From CAZMNY01 sp964567745 (GTDB lineage Bacteria > Planctomycetota > Planctomycetia > Pirellulales > Pirellulaceae), in assembly GCA_964567745.1 (NCBI GenBank), contig CAZMNY010000012.1, forward strand, positions 1 through 64,000: a DNA stretch of 64,000 nucleotides, written 5' to 3'. The stretch's first letter is position 1. Each line of letters begins with the position of its first letter. Shown one piece after another: positions 53,098 through 62,738 of this stretch. Below the pieces are notes generated by a model. It had not been told where the DNA came from. It searched no databases and saw nothing but the letters and a program-made list of their open reading frames with translations. The translations under genes and the position numbers were made by a program.

Positions 53098-54750
53098 TCA
53101 CCAGAGCAAAACTTGCAACACGATGCAAACGGCAAACAAGGCAGTGGCCCAAATTGACGGCGACAACCAAATTGGAGGAGGCGACACACCTGGATACTGC
53201 CGCAACTTAGGCAAGTCTTCACGGCTCTTCCCAAGCCATCCTGTTTCTTGAAAACTCAATTCCGCCTTGGCGTCATCCCAACCCAAAACCAGTGAAGTTG
53301 CCAGCATCGAGACGGCGGTAATGGCAACGGAAATCGCGTAGGCCGGCCATTTATTGGTCACCCAGTCAGGAACCGCTGTGAATGTGTCAAAGGTGCGGTC
53401 TTGCAGCGCAAAGAATCCATAGAGGGAACCGACGACCAAGCCAACGAGGCCGCTACGGCGATGGACGCGAGTCGCCACGCCGACAATGTAGATCGTCATC
53501 AACGGCGTGACAAAGACCGGAATTAACGTCGTCAGTAGATTCAACATGTTCTTCTGAGCCATGATGAACGGCAGGTAGCCGAATCCGAGCGAGAGAACGC
53601 CAACCGTCGCGATGCGTCCAACGAGAACGTAGTGACGATCGTCGCCGTTTCGCACGAGCAGTCTGGCGTAGATGTCCCGAGTGAAGATGGCCGACAGCGC
53701 GGACCCCATCGAGTCAAACGTGCTGATCACGGCGGCGACTACGCTGGCAACGACAAGCCCCTTGAGTCCCGGCGCCAAATAGCGATTCGCGAGCATTGGA
53801 TAGAGCGTGTCGGGCGTTTCTAAATTCTGAAACTCGGGGATCGCTCGACCAAAGACGCCCAAGAATGCGCACGAGACTGCGATCGGCAAACTGATGCCTA
53901 CGCCAAACACGGCGGCCATTTTCATGTCCCACAGCGAGCGAACCCCCATGAGCCGCATCGTCTGGGTGTGATTCACTGTCCAATATCCGCAGCCGATAAT
54001 GATCCAGCCGATCATGACGACGAATGTCGAAGTCTGCCCCTCGGCACCCTGATAGCGGCCGATATGCGAAAGGTCTTCGAGGCGAACTTGATTCACTTCT
54101 CCAGCTGCGGCGAGCGATTCCTGCATGCCGGTCCAACCGCCAACCGCCGACCAGACGGAAGTAAAAATCACGAAGCCGCCCACCATCATGATTATGCCTT
54201 GCAGCGCGTCGGTCCAGACGACCGCTTTCAGTCCGCCCATCGCCGTGTAGACGCCCGAGCCGATTACGCTGGCAACGACAAGCACCCAGGCGATTGCCGG
54301 CGGCAACTCAACGAGCCGAGTAAGCAACAGGTAGATCGACCAGATCATCATGCCCAGCATGATGCTTCTGTACTGTAGTTGAATCAACGCGCTCAAAACT
54401 CGTGCCGAAACGCCGAACCTCGCCTCCAGATACTCCGCATTCGTGTAATAGCCAAGTCGATAAATCGACGGCACAATTAAGAATGCGGCCAGCACGCCGC
54501 CGAGGGCGCTGCCGAGCGAATAGACCGTGATGAGATGAATGCCCTCGCGGTAAGTTTGCCCCGTCACTCCAACTAAGTCGGCGCTATCCATGTTGGTTGC
54601 AAACATCGACAAGCCAACCACCCACCACGGCAAGGATCGGCCGCCCAGGAACCAGTCGGCGGAAGATCGCGTACCGCGAGCGAGAACGACGCCGACAAGA
54701 ACAACCGAGAGGTTCAATGTGAGAACGATCGTCCAGTCAATCAAGCTCAT
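53098..54750 (-). CDS. sodium:solute symporter (SSS family)
   Basis: LeuT-fold Na+/solute symporter of about 550 residues with 13 predicted helices. 'FLGGRSLPWWVVGLSMFATN' with 'DSADLVGVTGQTY' is the classical SSS TM1-2 region, and 'VASVVAAVISTFDSMGSALS' the sodium-site helix. ATG 54750 is preferred to GTG 54756. Placed between the molybdenum-hydroxylase accessory genes and the second enolase gene on one strand. SSS members carry sugars, sialic acid, pantothenate or nucleobases; the substrate is not deducible. Confidence 0.92.
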   Translation of the reverse strand: MSLIDWTIVLTLNLSVVLVGVVLARGTRSSADWFLGGRSLPWWVVGLSMFATNMDSADLVGVTGQTYREGIHLITVYSLGSALGGVLAAFLIVPSIYRLGYYTNAEYLEARFGVSARVLSALIQLQYRSIMLGMMIWSIYLLLTRLVELPPAIAWVLVVASVIGSGVYTAMGGLKAVVWTDALQGIIMMVGGFVIFTSVWSAVGGWTGMQESLAAAGEVNQVRLEDLSHIGRYQGAEGQTSTFVVMIGWIIIGCGYWTVNHTQTMRLMGVRSLWDMKMAAVFGVGISLPIAVSCAFLGVFGRAIPEFQNLETPDTLYPMLANRYLAPGLKGLVVASVVAAVISTFDSMGSALSAIFTRDIYARLLVRNGDDRHYVLVGRIATVGVLSLGFGYLPFIMAQKNMLNLLTTLIPVFVTPLMTIYIVGVATRVHRRSGLVGLVVGSLYGFFALQDRTFDTFTAVPDWVTNKWPAYAISVAITAVSMLATSLVLGWDDAKAELSFQETGWLGKSREDLPKLRQYPGVSPPPIWLSPSIWATALFAVCIVLQVLLW

Positions 54751-54922
54751 GTGCACTCAATCGCAACAGAGTTTTCAGCAGGCGCCAATCGAACAACGGG
54801 TCGGATGAGTTCCGATTCCATTCGTATGATTCGACGCAACACCAGGATTGTACGTGACACTGATTGGCGACGCCACGATCACACTCGATGCGAGAACGCA
54901 TTTTTGGCATTCGATTGTTGCG

Positions 54923-55525
54923 TTACGAATCGCCGCGCAAACGATCGTAGTCGCTCGGCGTATCGAGGTCTTCTAGCACTCCCGGCTGAGAACATTCAAC
55001 GCAACGATAAGCCGTGTTAGCGAGCAAATCGCGAATGCCTTCATTCTCGCCGAGACGCTCCACTCGCTCGGCGAACGACCATGGCATCAACAGCGGGTGA
55101 CCGCGAAGACCGTCGTGCGAGGCGACGACGGCCTGACTGGAGTTCTCGGTGAACGCCGTCAAGACGGCCTGGATGTCATGGGCGCCGATTCGAGGCATAT
55201 CGGCTGGTGCGAGAAGCCAACAGGCTTCACTTGACGGCGCGTACGTTGACTGAATATGCCGGAGACCGTGTATGACTGAGGCCTTCATGTCGGGCGGCGG
55301 TTTGTCTGGTCGAACCAGATCGACATCGTACAGCGAGCATCGGTTCGATAATTCAATGTCGTCCGACCGAACAACGACGACAGCCCGATCGACGCAATCG
55401 ACCCAGCACCTGAGAACGTGGTCGATGATGGTCGCGCCTTGATAGGGCAGTAGCAACTTCGCTTGTCCCATTCGAACAGAACGGCCGGCAGCGGGAATCA
55501 CGGCGAATGATCGATGGCTAGCCAT
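54923..55525 (-). CDS. MobA-like molybdopterin nucleotidyltransferase
   Basis: NTP-transferase family protein of about 200 residues, probably attaching CMP (MocA type) or GMP to molybdopterin for the adjacent hydroxylase. The nucleotide-binding loop 'VIPAAGRSVRMGQAKLLLPY' is followed by 'LLAPADMPRIGAHDIQAVL' (metal-binding aspartate) and 'GHPLLMPWSF'. The P-P-D-M-K-A-S segment recalls the MocA branch. ATG 55525 overlaps the XdhC stop by 8 nt; longer in-frame starts are unlikely. Last gene of the molybdenum-hydroxylase operon. Confidence 0.88.
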   Translation of the reverse strand: MASHRSFAVIPAAGRSVRMGQAKLLLPYQGATIIDHVLRCWVDCVDRAVVVVRSDDIELSNRCSLYDVDLVRPDKPPPDMKASVIHGLRHIQSTYAPSSEACWLLAPADMPRIGAHDIQAVLTAFTENSSQAVVASHDGLRGHPLLMPWSFAERVERLGENEGIRDLLANTAYRCVECSQPGVLEDLDTPSDYDRLRGDS

Positions 55526-56609
55526 CGGCGGCTCGAGGCGTTGATGCGCGACCGAGCACATCGCCTTGGCGATTCCGATGCGAAACCAATTCCGCGCAAA
55601 TACTCAGCGCAATTTCGGGAACAGTCTGCGAACCGATGTCGAGACCGACGGGCGCGTAGACGCGATCAAGGTCCTTCTGAGCGACGCCTTCTTCGGCCAG
55701 ATCGTCCATGATCAAGCGGATCTTTCGCCGGCTGCCGATCATGCCCACGTACCTCGCACCACGGGACGCCAGATGGAACAGCGCCTTTTCGTCGTGATTG
55801 TGCCCTCGAGTAACAATCAGGCAGTACGTGTCAGGAGTGACATCCAGATTGGGAAGGACATCATCCATTAGGCCATGAATACGATTCTGGGCTGTGGGGA
55901 ATCGATCCTCAGTAACAAAGTCGCTACGATCGTCGACGATCCAGACATCAAAGTCCAAACTGTGAGCCAATTCGGCCACGGCCAGTCCGACATGCCCGCC
56001 GCCGATGATCAACAGCCGACAACGCGGCAGCAGCGGGAGAAAGGCGACCTGGCCGACTCCATAAGCTCTTGGACGATCGGAGATTGGTTTGAGCGATTTG
56101 GCTAGCTCGCTGGCCTGCGACTCGTCAGCATTCAACATGCAAAGCGGATTCGCGTCACCATCAAACGCCACAAGAGTTGGCACCCAATCCTCAGCCGGAT
56201 CGTCATTTCCCTGCTCGCCGAAAACGATGGCTTCTGTCAATTCGTCCCCGTTGAGCACGCGTCTGCTGAGCAACCGAAAGTACTCGAGGGCCTCGGAGTT
56301 TTGAACGGGGCAAACGAGCACATCCATTCGACCGCCACAGATGAGTCCGTCGTCCCATCCATAATCGCTGTCGAGTTGAAATCGCTCGACGGTTGGCTGC
56401 CCGTTTTGAATGGTCGTCAGTGCTCGGCGCTTCACTTCCGCCTCGACGCAACCGCCACCGAGCGTTCCAGCCTGGGAGCCGTTTTCGAAGACGAGCATCA
56501 CGGCGCCGGCCTTTTGCGGCGTCGAGCCCCGTGTCGCCACAAGGCGGCAGTAGGCCACAGCGCGGTCGCTATCGAGCGCTTGTACAAGTTGGCCGATCAC
56601 TTCGAGCAT
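55518..56609 (-). CDS. XdhC-family molybdenum-hydroxylase maturation protein
   Basis: Cytoplasmic chaperone that binds and sulfurylates molybdenum cofactor before insertion into xanthine-dehydrogenase-type enzymes. The N-terminal XdhC/CoxI domain shows 'VATRGSTPQKAGAVMLV' and 'GTLGGGCVEAEVKRRAL', with C-G-G-R-M-D-V; the C-terminal Rossmann domain carries 'LLIIGGGHVGLAVAELAHSL' and 'IVTRGHNHDEKALFHL'. 363 residues, normal. Stands 9 nt after a MoaD-like gene and overlaps the MobA-like gene, so cofactor handling genes are translated in series behind the enzyme subunits. Confidence 0.93.
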   Translation of the reverse strand: MLEVIGQLVQALDSDRAVAYCRLVATRGSTPQKAGAVMLVFENGSQAGTLGGGCVEAEVKRRALTTIQNGQPTVERFQLDSDYGWDDGLICGGRMDVLVCPVQNSEALEYFRLLSRRVLNGDELTEAIVFGEQGNDDPAEDWVPTLVAFDGDANPLCMLNADESQASELAKSLKPISDRPRAYGVGQVAFLPLLPRCRLLIIGGGHVGLAVAELAHSLDFDVWIVDDRSDFVTEDRFPTAQNRIHGLMDDVLPNLDVTPDTYCLIVTRGHNHDEKALFHLASRGARYVGMIGSRRKIRLIMDDLAEEGVAQKDLDRVYAPVGLDIGSQTVPEIALSICAELVSHRNRQGDVLGRASTPRAADG

Positions 56610-56618
56610 TCGCTTCTA

Positions 56619-56882
56619 CTATCCTCCGCCGATGGCGGGCAGGAAATGAACTTCGGCATCCTCGTCGATGCTTTGCAGCATTCCCATTGAACTGGCATTT
56701 CCATCGATCACGAGGGAGATGCCTGGCCGCAACGCATCGCCTTCGCAGAGCCGCTGCTTCGCGCCGGGGAAATCGTGATCAAGCGAGTTGATCAATTCCC
56801 GGATCGTCATACCGTCCAGGATAACCGAGTCGCAGCCCGGAACCAGATCTCTCATCGCGGGTGGAATGAATACTCGCGGCAT
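56619..56882 (-). CDS. MoaD/ThiS-family sulfur carrier protein
   Basis: Ubiquitin-like protein of 87 residues ending in G-G-G, hence the C-terminal Gly-Gly needed for thiocarboxylation. Conserved 'RELINSLDHDFPGAKQRLCE' helix and 'ISLVIDG' and 'AEVHFLPAIGGG' strands are those of MoaD/MoaD-archaeal types. It lies 4 nt after the large subunit stop and before XdhC. A dedicated sulfur carrier inside a molybdenum hydroxylase operon suggests local supply of sulfur for molybdopterin or the Mo=S ligand; no MoaE or MoeB is nearby. Confidence 0.9.
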   Translation of the reverse strand: MPRVFIPPAMRDLVPGCDSVILDGMTIRELINSLDHDFPGAKQRLCEGDALRPGISLVIDGNASSMGMLQSIDEDAEVHFLPAIGGG

Positions 56883-56886
56883 TTCA

Positions 56887-59160
56887 CTACTGGTCGCCCT
56901 GCTCGAGAATCCTATCGAGCAGCTTTGGAGGCGACATCGGAAGTTCCGTCATACGCGCTCCAGCGGCTTGGTAAATCGCATTGGCGATCGCGGCGGGCGG
57001 CGGACAAATCGGCACTTCACCAACTCCGCGAACACCATAGGGGTGGGAGGGATCGGGCACCTCGACAATAATCGTCTCGATCATCGGAACGTCGTAGCAG
57101 GTCGGAATCCGGTAATCGAGAAACGTCGGGTTTCGCATGTCGCCCTCGTCGGCGTACCAATATTCCTCGTTGAGCGCCCAGCCGATTCCCTGAACCGCGC
57201 CGCCTTGCATCTGCCCTTCGACGTAACTCGGATGGATCGCTGTTCCGCAATCCTGTGCGACGGTGTAACGGAGAATCTGAACTTTGCCGAGCTCCGGATC
57301 GACTTCAACGTCAACGCAGTGGGTTCCAAACGCGCCGCCCTGGTCGGCTTCGCTCGAAGTACCGCGACCAATAATCGGACCGCCGGAATCGTGAAGTTTG
57401 CCGGCCAACTCCTTGAATGACATTCGCTTGCCGCCCGGTCCGCAGATTCCACCGTCCTCGTAGCTCACACGATCGAGACCGACTTCCCAAATCGTCCCGG
57501 CTCGCACCAGTATTTGCTGCTTAATATCCTTGGCGGCTTCAATGGCTGCGATGCCAGTCGCAAACGTAACGCGGCTCCCGCCCGTCACGTCGGTATAGCC
57601 AATGCTGTCTGTGTCGACGACAGCGGGGATGACTTCCTCGGCCGTGATGCCAAGCGTCTCGGCCAGTTGCATGGCGATTGCGGTTCGCGATCCGCCAATG
57701 TCCGTCGAGCCTTCAAGCAGCGTTACCGTGCCGTCGTAATTGACGGTAGCCGTCACGGAGGACTTGAGGCCGCAGTTGAACCAAAAACCAGATGCGATGC
57801 CACGTCCTCGATGTTTGCCCTCAAGAGGCGACTGATAATGTTCACTCTCTTGAATTGCGTTTAGCGTCTCTTCCAAGCCAACTCGGCCGAACACAGGACC
57901 GTCGACTCGTCGCACGCCTTCCTTAGCAGCATTCTTCAAACGAAACTCAGCCGGCTCGGCACCAAGCTTTTCGCACAATTCGTCGACCAGTGTTTCGGCT
58001 GCGAAGGCGACGTGCGTCGAACCGGGCGCGCGATAGGCGTTCGCCCGAGGTTTGTTGACGCACACATCGAAGCCGTCAATACGACCGTTGGGCACATCGT
58101 AGCAAGCGAATACGCACATGCATGCGGGAGCGACAGGCGAGCCGGTAAATGCTCCAGCTTCGAAGGCGATCCATGCCTCGCCCGCCGTGATCTTGCCATC
58201 TTTCGTCGCGCCAAGCTTCACACGCATGTACGAGCCCGGCGTGGGGCCGCTTCCCTGAAAGACGTCGGCTCGCGACATAACCACTTTCACCGGGCGACCT
58301 GTCTTTTTCGAGAGCACGGCCGCGATCGGTGGCAGATAAACCGAAATCTTGCCGCCAAACCCGCCTCCGATCTCCATCGGCACGACCTTCACGTTGGACA
58401 CCGGCTGTAAGAGCAATTCAGCCGTTTGTTGTCGCGCAGTGAACGTTCCTTGCGTGCTCATCCAAACCGTAATCTTGCCGTCCGCATTCCACATCGCCGT
58501 GGCGTTGTGCGGCTCGATGTAACCCTGATGAACGGTCGCTGTCTTAAATTCCCGCTCGACGACGATGTCGGCTTCGGCAAACCCCTTCTCAACATCGCCT
58601 TTCTCAAAAACGAAATGCTTGGCGATGTTCGTTGGCTTGGAATCGTCGACGGGCGGCGCGCCGATGGCTTCGGTGCGAATGTCGGCGTTCAGCACCGGCG
58701 CATCGTCTTGCATCGCCTCGCGTACATCAAGCACCGGCGGTAGAAGTTCGTACTCGACGTCGATCAGCTTGGCGGCTTCTTCGGCAACATGGATATTCTT
58801 TGCCGCCACCGCTGCGACAACGTGCCCTTTGTAGAGGACTTTGCTGCGAGCCATCACGTTCGAGCTGAGATGGCGCATGTTGACGGCGCCTTCACCGAGC
58901 TGGACGACGCGATCACCTTGCTCCGGAAAATCAGCGGAGGTCGCGACCGCAAATACGCCCGACACTGCCTCGGCTTTCGAGGTATCAATGCTTTTGATGA
59001 TCGCGTGGGCATGGGGACTGCGCACCGTCGTCCCGACTAACATGCCGGAAAGATTCACGTCAGCGCCATACTGGGCGCGCCCGGTTACTTTGTCGACGCC
59101 ATCGTGGCGTATGGGGCGAGTTCCGATGACTTTATATTTGGCTTGCCCATTGCTCGCCAT
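56887..59160 (-). CDS. molybdenum hydroxylase large subunit (xanthine dehydrogenase family)
   Basis: Molybdopterin-binding catalytic subunit of 757 residues. N-terminal a/b-hammerhead ('HDGVDKVTGRAQYGADVNLS'), cofactor contacts 'GGGFGGKISVYLPPIAAVLS' and 'RAPGSTHVAFAAE', 'QGGAFGTHCVDVEVD', and the catalytic glutamate in 'GVRGVGEVPICPPPAAIANA'. No signal peptide, so cytoplasmic. The sequence is closer to the carbon-monoxide/hydroxybenzoyl-CoA/nicotinate-like branch than to purine-specific enzymes, but the aromatic or aldehyde substrate cannot be named. Forms a heterotrimer with the [2Fe-2S] and FAD subunits encoded just upstream. Confidence 0.93.
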   Translation of the reverse strand: MASNGQAKYKVIGTRPIRHDGVDKVTGRAQYGADVNLSGMLVGTTVRSPHAHAIIKSIDTSKAEAVSGVFAVATSADFPEQGDRVVQLGEGAVNMRHLSSNVMARSKVLYKGHVVAAVAAKNIHVAEEAAKLIDVEYELLPPVLDVREAMQDDAPVLNADIRTEAIGAPPVDDSKPTNIAKHFVFEKGDVEKGFAEADIVVEREFKTATVHQGYIEPHNATAMWNADGKITVWMSTQGTFTARQQTAELLLQPVSNVKVVPMEIGGGFGGKISVYLPPIAAVLSKKTGRPVKVVMSRADVFQGSGPTPGSYMRVKLGATKDGKITAGEAWIAFEAGAFTGSPVAPACMCVFACYDVPNGRIDGFDVCVNKPRANAYRAPGSTHVAFAAETLVDELCEKLGAEPAEFRLKNAAKEGVRRVDGPVFGRVGLEETLNAIQESEHYQSPLEGKHRGRGIASGFWFNCGLKSSVTATVNYDGTVTLLEGSTDIGGSRTAIAMQLAETLGITAEEVIPAVVDTDSIGYTDVTGGSRVTFATGIAAIEAAKDIKQQILVRAGTIWEVGLDRVSYEDGGICGPGGKRMSFKELAGKLHDSGGPIIGRGTSSEADQGGAFGTHCVDVEVDPELGKVQILRYTVAQDCGTAIHPSYVEGQMQGGAVQGIGWALNEEYWYADEGDMRNPTFLDYRIPTCYDVPMIETIIVEVPDPSHPYGVRGVGEVPICPPPAAIANAIYQAAGARMTELPMSPPKLLDRILEQGDQ

Positions 59161-59226
59161 GACTGATTCCTTTCGCGAGGACTCACTCGCTCAGTATGTT
59201 TAGTGTCTTGATCCTAATTACCTGTC

Positions 59227-59712
59227 CTAGGTCGCCGCAGTTTGCTTCTTCTTAGCGGCGTCCTGAACCGCTCGGACGATCTTGTCGTAGCCAGTGCATC
59301 GACAGAGATTGTTGGCCAAGTAAAAACGTATCTCATCTTCGCTCGGGTCGGCGTTTTGTTCGAGCAACGCCTCGGCTTGCATGATGAATCCAGGAGTGCA
59401 AATTCCGCACTGAAGCGCCGCGCCTTCCAAGAAGGCCGACTGCACTTCATCGAGGTGCGTGCCGGACGCGACTCCCTCAATCGTTCGCAATTCCGCCCCT
59501 TCGGCCTCAACGGCGAGCACGAGACAACTGACCACGGGTCGTCCGTTCATCAGCACCGTGCAGGCTCCGCAGTTACCGTTCGAACACCCTTCCTTGGTGC
59601 CGGTGAGGTCCAACTCATCCCGAAGCACTTCCAAAAGCGACTGGCGCGGCTCGCAAAGGAATTCAGTCTCTTCACCATTGATCGTTGTCGTGACGACGGT
59701 TCTTCCAGCCAT
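59227..59712 (-). CDS. molybdenum hydroxylase [2Fe-2S] subunit
   Basis: Small iron-sulfur subunit, 161 residues, two clusters. Plant-ferredoxin cluster: C43, C48, C51 and C63 ('EGCSNGNCGACTVL'); second helical cluster: C102, C105 ('QCGICTPGF'), C137 and C139 ('NNLCRCTGY'). All eight cysteines are present, so electron transfer to the FAD subunit should be intact. Between the FAD and molybdopterin subunits on one strand, the standard order for three-subunit enzymes. Confidence 0.95.
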   Translation of the reverse strand: MAGRTVVTTTINGEETEFLCEPRQSLLEVLRDELDLTGTKEGCSNGNCGACTVLMNGRPVVSCLVLAVEAEGAELRTIEGVASGTHLDEVQSAFLEGAALQCGICTPGFIMQAEALLEQNADPSEDEIRFYLANNLCRCTGYDKIVRAVQDAAKKKQTAAT

Positions 59713-59824
59713 GATCGTTTACTCACAGTCGCGTATTAGTGCGAGACGTTCGATGCCCGAGCCCAGTAATTCTCGCTCGGTTTTCGCGCGTCAAAATGGT
59801 AGCTATTGACCCGTAACGGTTGAC

Positions 59825-60718
<894 letters not shown>

Positions 60719-60877
60719 TTGTTTGTCCTTCGGTTGTTTTCGTCAATTGCCCATATTGAGATCCGGCGAACCTCGCGGGCGTCTCCTGCGCTACATCCCC
60801 GTGCGCGAATATTCTATCGGAGTCAGGGAAACTTGCAATCAGTTGACGCGTCTTCTGTCGAGGCAATCTACAACTCG

Positions 60878-62164
60878 CTATTCGACCGCACAGTCACCGC
60901 GCGCCGCGTCACTCAAGATGCCGGGCGACTCTCTTACGCGACATGTCTTTGGAAAGTCGCGCCGCCAAAAAAAATGTTGGGTTGACGATTCCAACGATGA
61001 AGAATGACTTGACGCCAATCGCCATTTCAGCCATGCGTAAATGGAAGAGCCGATTTGGCGGTAACCATCCCCATTGGGGTGGACGCCGTTGTTTTCCGGA
61101 TAGCCGTCGACGATGTCGAGGTTGAGTTCGGTTGGCACGACAAAAAGTTGCTCCGATTCGCGACCTGAAAAATGCAGAATTTGTCGATAAACCAATCGGC
61201 GTTGAATCCGGTCCCAGCCTGTTCTCGTGTAGCGATCCTTGTAGTTGGCGTAGTAGGCACCGTCGCGCGAGTTGCCCGGGGTTGTCAGGCAGACGCCGAT
61301 CTGAGCGTCGGGCGCGGCGGCGCGGATCGACTTCAGCAAAATCTTTGCCTGCGCAAACATCACGTCGACGCGTTCGTCAATCTGGTCTACGTCATTGGGG
61401 TTTGCGCTGAAACAATCATTAATGCCGAGCATGATAACGACAAAGTCTGGCGGGTGATTGCCGCAAGATTCTTTGACATAACGAGCAAAATCGAGCTTCG
61501 GCGCTTTGTCCTTGCCGAGAAACACAAACGGGCTGCTTCGTTTGCCGTGAGTTCCGTCCGGGTTGGGCTCGAACTTGGATACAAATCGACTCCATGTCCA
61601 GCCGCCATAGCCTTCGTGAGCAACCCTATCTGCCGCTGATTTCGGTTTGTGCGTGCCCAGCATTTTCCATTTCGGATTGCCCGGCTGCGCGAGCAACCTA
61701 GCAATTTCGTTTGGATAGGCCGTTGCGTGTGTCAGGCTGTCGCCAATAACCAACAAGCTGAGCTCATCTTTCTCGCCCGCATTCGCGCGTGTCACGCGGA
61801 TGTCCGTCTTGGCGGTTGCGACGGTTTTGCCGGATTCCGACTTCAACGCGATTGCCAAGGAATGTATGCCAACGTCGGCCGTCGACGGCGTGAACGTCCA
61901 GCGATTACCGTCAACCTTTCCTACATTGCATTCGACGGAAAACGAATGCCCCTTCGGTGTGGTCACGACGGTATTGCGAAAATAGATATTCGTCTCATTC
62001 CCAACGACGGCGTAGCATTCCTTAGGTAACACGACGAGTGGAGTCGGTTTCGCATCACGGCGGGCAATGCCTTCTTCGGATCGCAGGGCGTCGACGGAAA
62101 GCACCAAGCCGACGAGCATCGCCGCGGCTGCGAAGAGACGAAATCGTGTGAGTCTCGATAGCAT
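60878..62164 (-). CDS. secreted SGNH/GDSL hydrolase
   Basis: Exported esterase-like enzyme (about 428 residues from ATG 62164; GAAGG 6 nt upstream). Signal peptide 1-26. A beta-sandwich of about 100 residues precedes the SGNH domain: block I G141-D-S143 ('VIGDSLTHATAY'), block III 'VIMLGINDCF', block V 'GVHPNGDGYRQIGSSIYAWL'. Likely acts on acetyl or other esters of polysaccharides. The last 40 residues ('SSHSSSLESSTQHFFWRRDF' and beyond) look unlike a natural end and may result from loss of the original stop. Begins 1 nt after the thioesterase stop. Confidence 0.85.
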   Translation of the reverse strand: MLSRLTRFRLFAAAAMLVGLVLSVDALRSEEGIARRDAKPTPLVVLPKECYAVVGNETNIYFRNTVVTTPKGHSFSVECNVGKVDGNRWTFTPSTADVGIHSLAIALKSESGKTVATAKTDIRVTRANAGEKDELSLLVIGDSLTHATAYPNEIARLLAQPGNPKWKMLGTHKPKSAADRVAHEGYGGWTWSRFVSKFEPNPDGTHGKRSSPFVFLGKDKAPKLDFARYVKESCGNHPPDFVVIMLGINDCFSANPNDVDQIDERVDVMFAQAKILLKSIRAAAPDAQIGVCLTTPGNSRDGAYYANYKDRYTRTGWDRIQRRLVYRQILHFSGRESEQLFVVPTELNLDIVDGYPENNGVHPNGDGYRQIGSSIYAWLKWRLASSHSSSLESSTQHFFWRRDFPKTCRVRESPGILSDAARGDCAVE

Positions 62165-62165
62165 G

Positions 62166-62585
62166 TTAGCCTTCACTCTTTGCTCCTTGAAGCGGAATTG
62201 GACGCCGCTCGCGCCCTTGAGTTTCCACGGCGACAAATGTGGCGTCGGCCTCGGTCAACTTCGTCGTCTTTCCGTTGCGATCCGCCTCGACCGTAATGTG
62301 CATCGTGATGGAAGTCCGTCCGACGCGTTTCAACTCAGTCCAAAAACTGACAGCGTCGCCTACGAACACCGGCTGATGAAACTCGACGCCTTCCATAGCG
62401 ACCGTCACCATGTCGTGCTTGGGGAACTCGAGCTGAGCAACTTCGTATCTCGCTCCAATTGCGCCCGCCTGATCGATATAGCTGAGCAACACGCCGCCAA
62501 AGATCGTGCCGTAGGGATTCGTGTCGCGGGGCATCATCATTACCCGCAAGGCCAGCAATCGCTCTATTGGTTCATTTGCGTTCAA
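62166..62585 (-). CDS. acyl-CoA thioesterase, hotdog fold (YciA-like)
   Basis: Single-domain hotdog thioesterase. 'RDTNPYGTIFGGVLLSYIDQ' is the signature of the YciA/acyl-CoA hydrolase group including the catalytic Asp/Gly-Gly; 'GVEFHQPVFVGDAVSFWTEL' is the second strand pair. TTG 62585 is preferred (GGAG 7 nt upstream, and the family normally begins about 15 residues before M-M-P-R-D-T-N); the frame stays open to TTG 62654. Cytoplasmic; hydrolyses acyl-CoA of unspecified chain length. TAA followed by C then ATG of the SGNH hydrolase: tight operon. Confidence 0.88.
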   Translation of the reverse strand: MNANEPIERLLALRVMMMPRDTNPYGTIFGGVLLSYIDQAGAIGARYEVAQLEFPKHDMVTVAMEGVEFHQPVFVGDAVSFWTELKRVGRTSITMHITVEADRNGKTTKLTEADATFVAVETQGRERRPIPLQGAKSEG

Positions 62586-62738
62586 CTCAAGACTCCAGTG
62601 GGTTGCCGTAATAAAAAAGGTCTTGCTTAGCTTAGTCGTCGCGGCTCGCTCCAAATCGCCCCATGGCGATCGCCATCAGGTTATCATATCCGTATTCAAT
62701 GTGACTCACCGGCCAAACACTCGGGAGAGCGAAAAACG

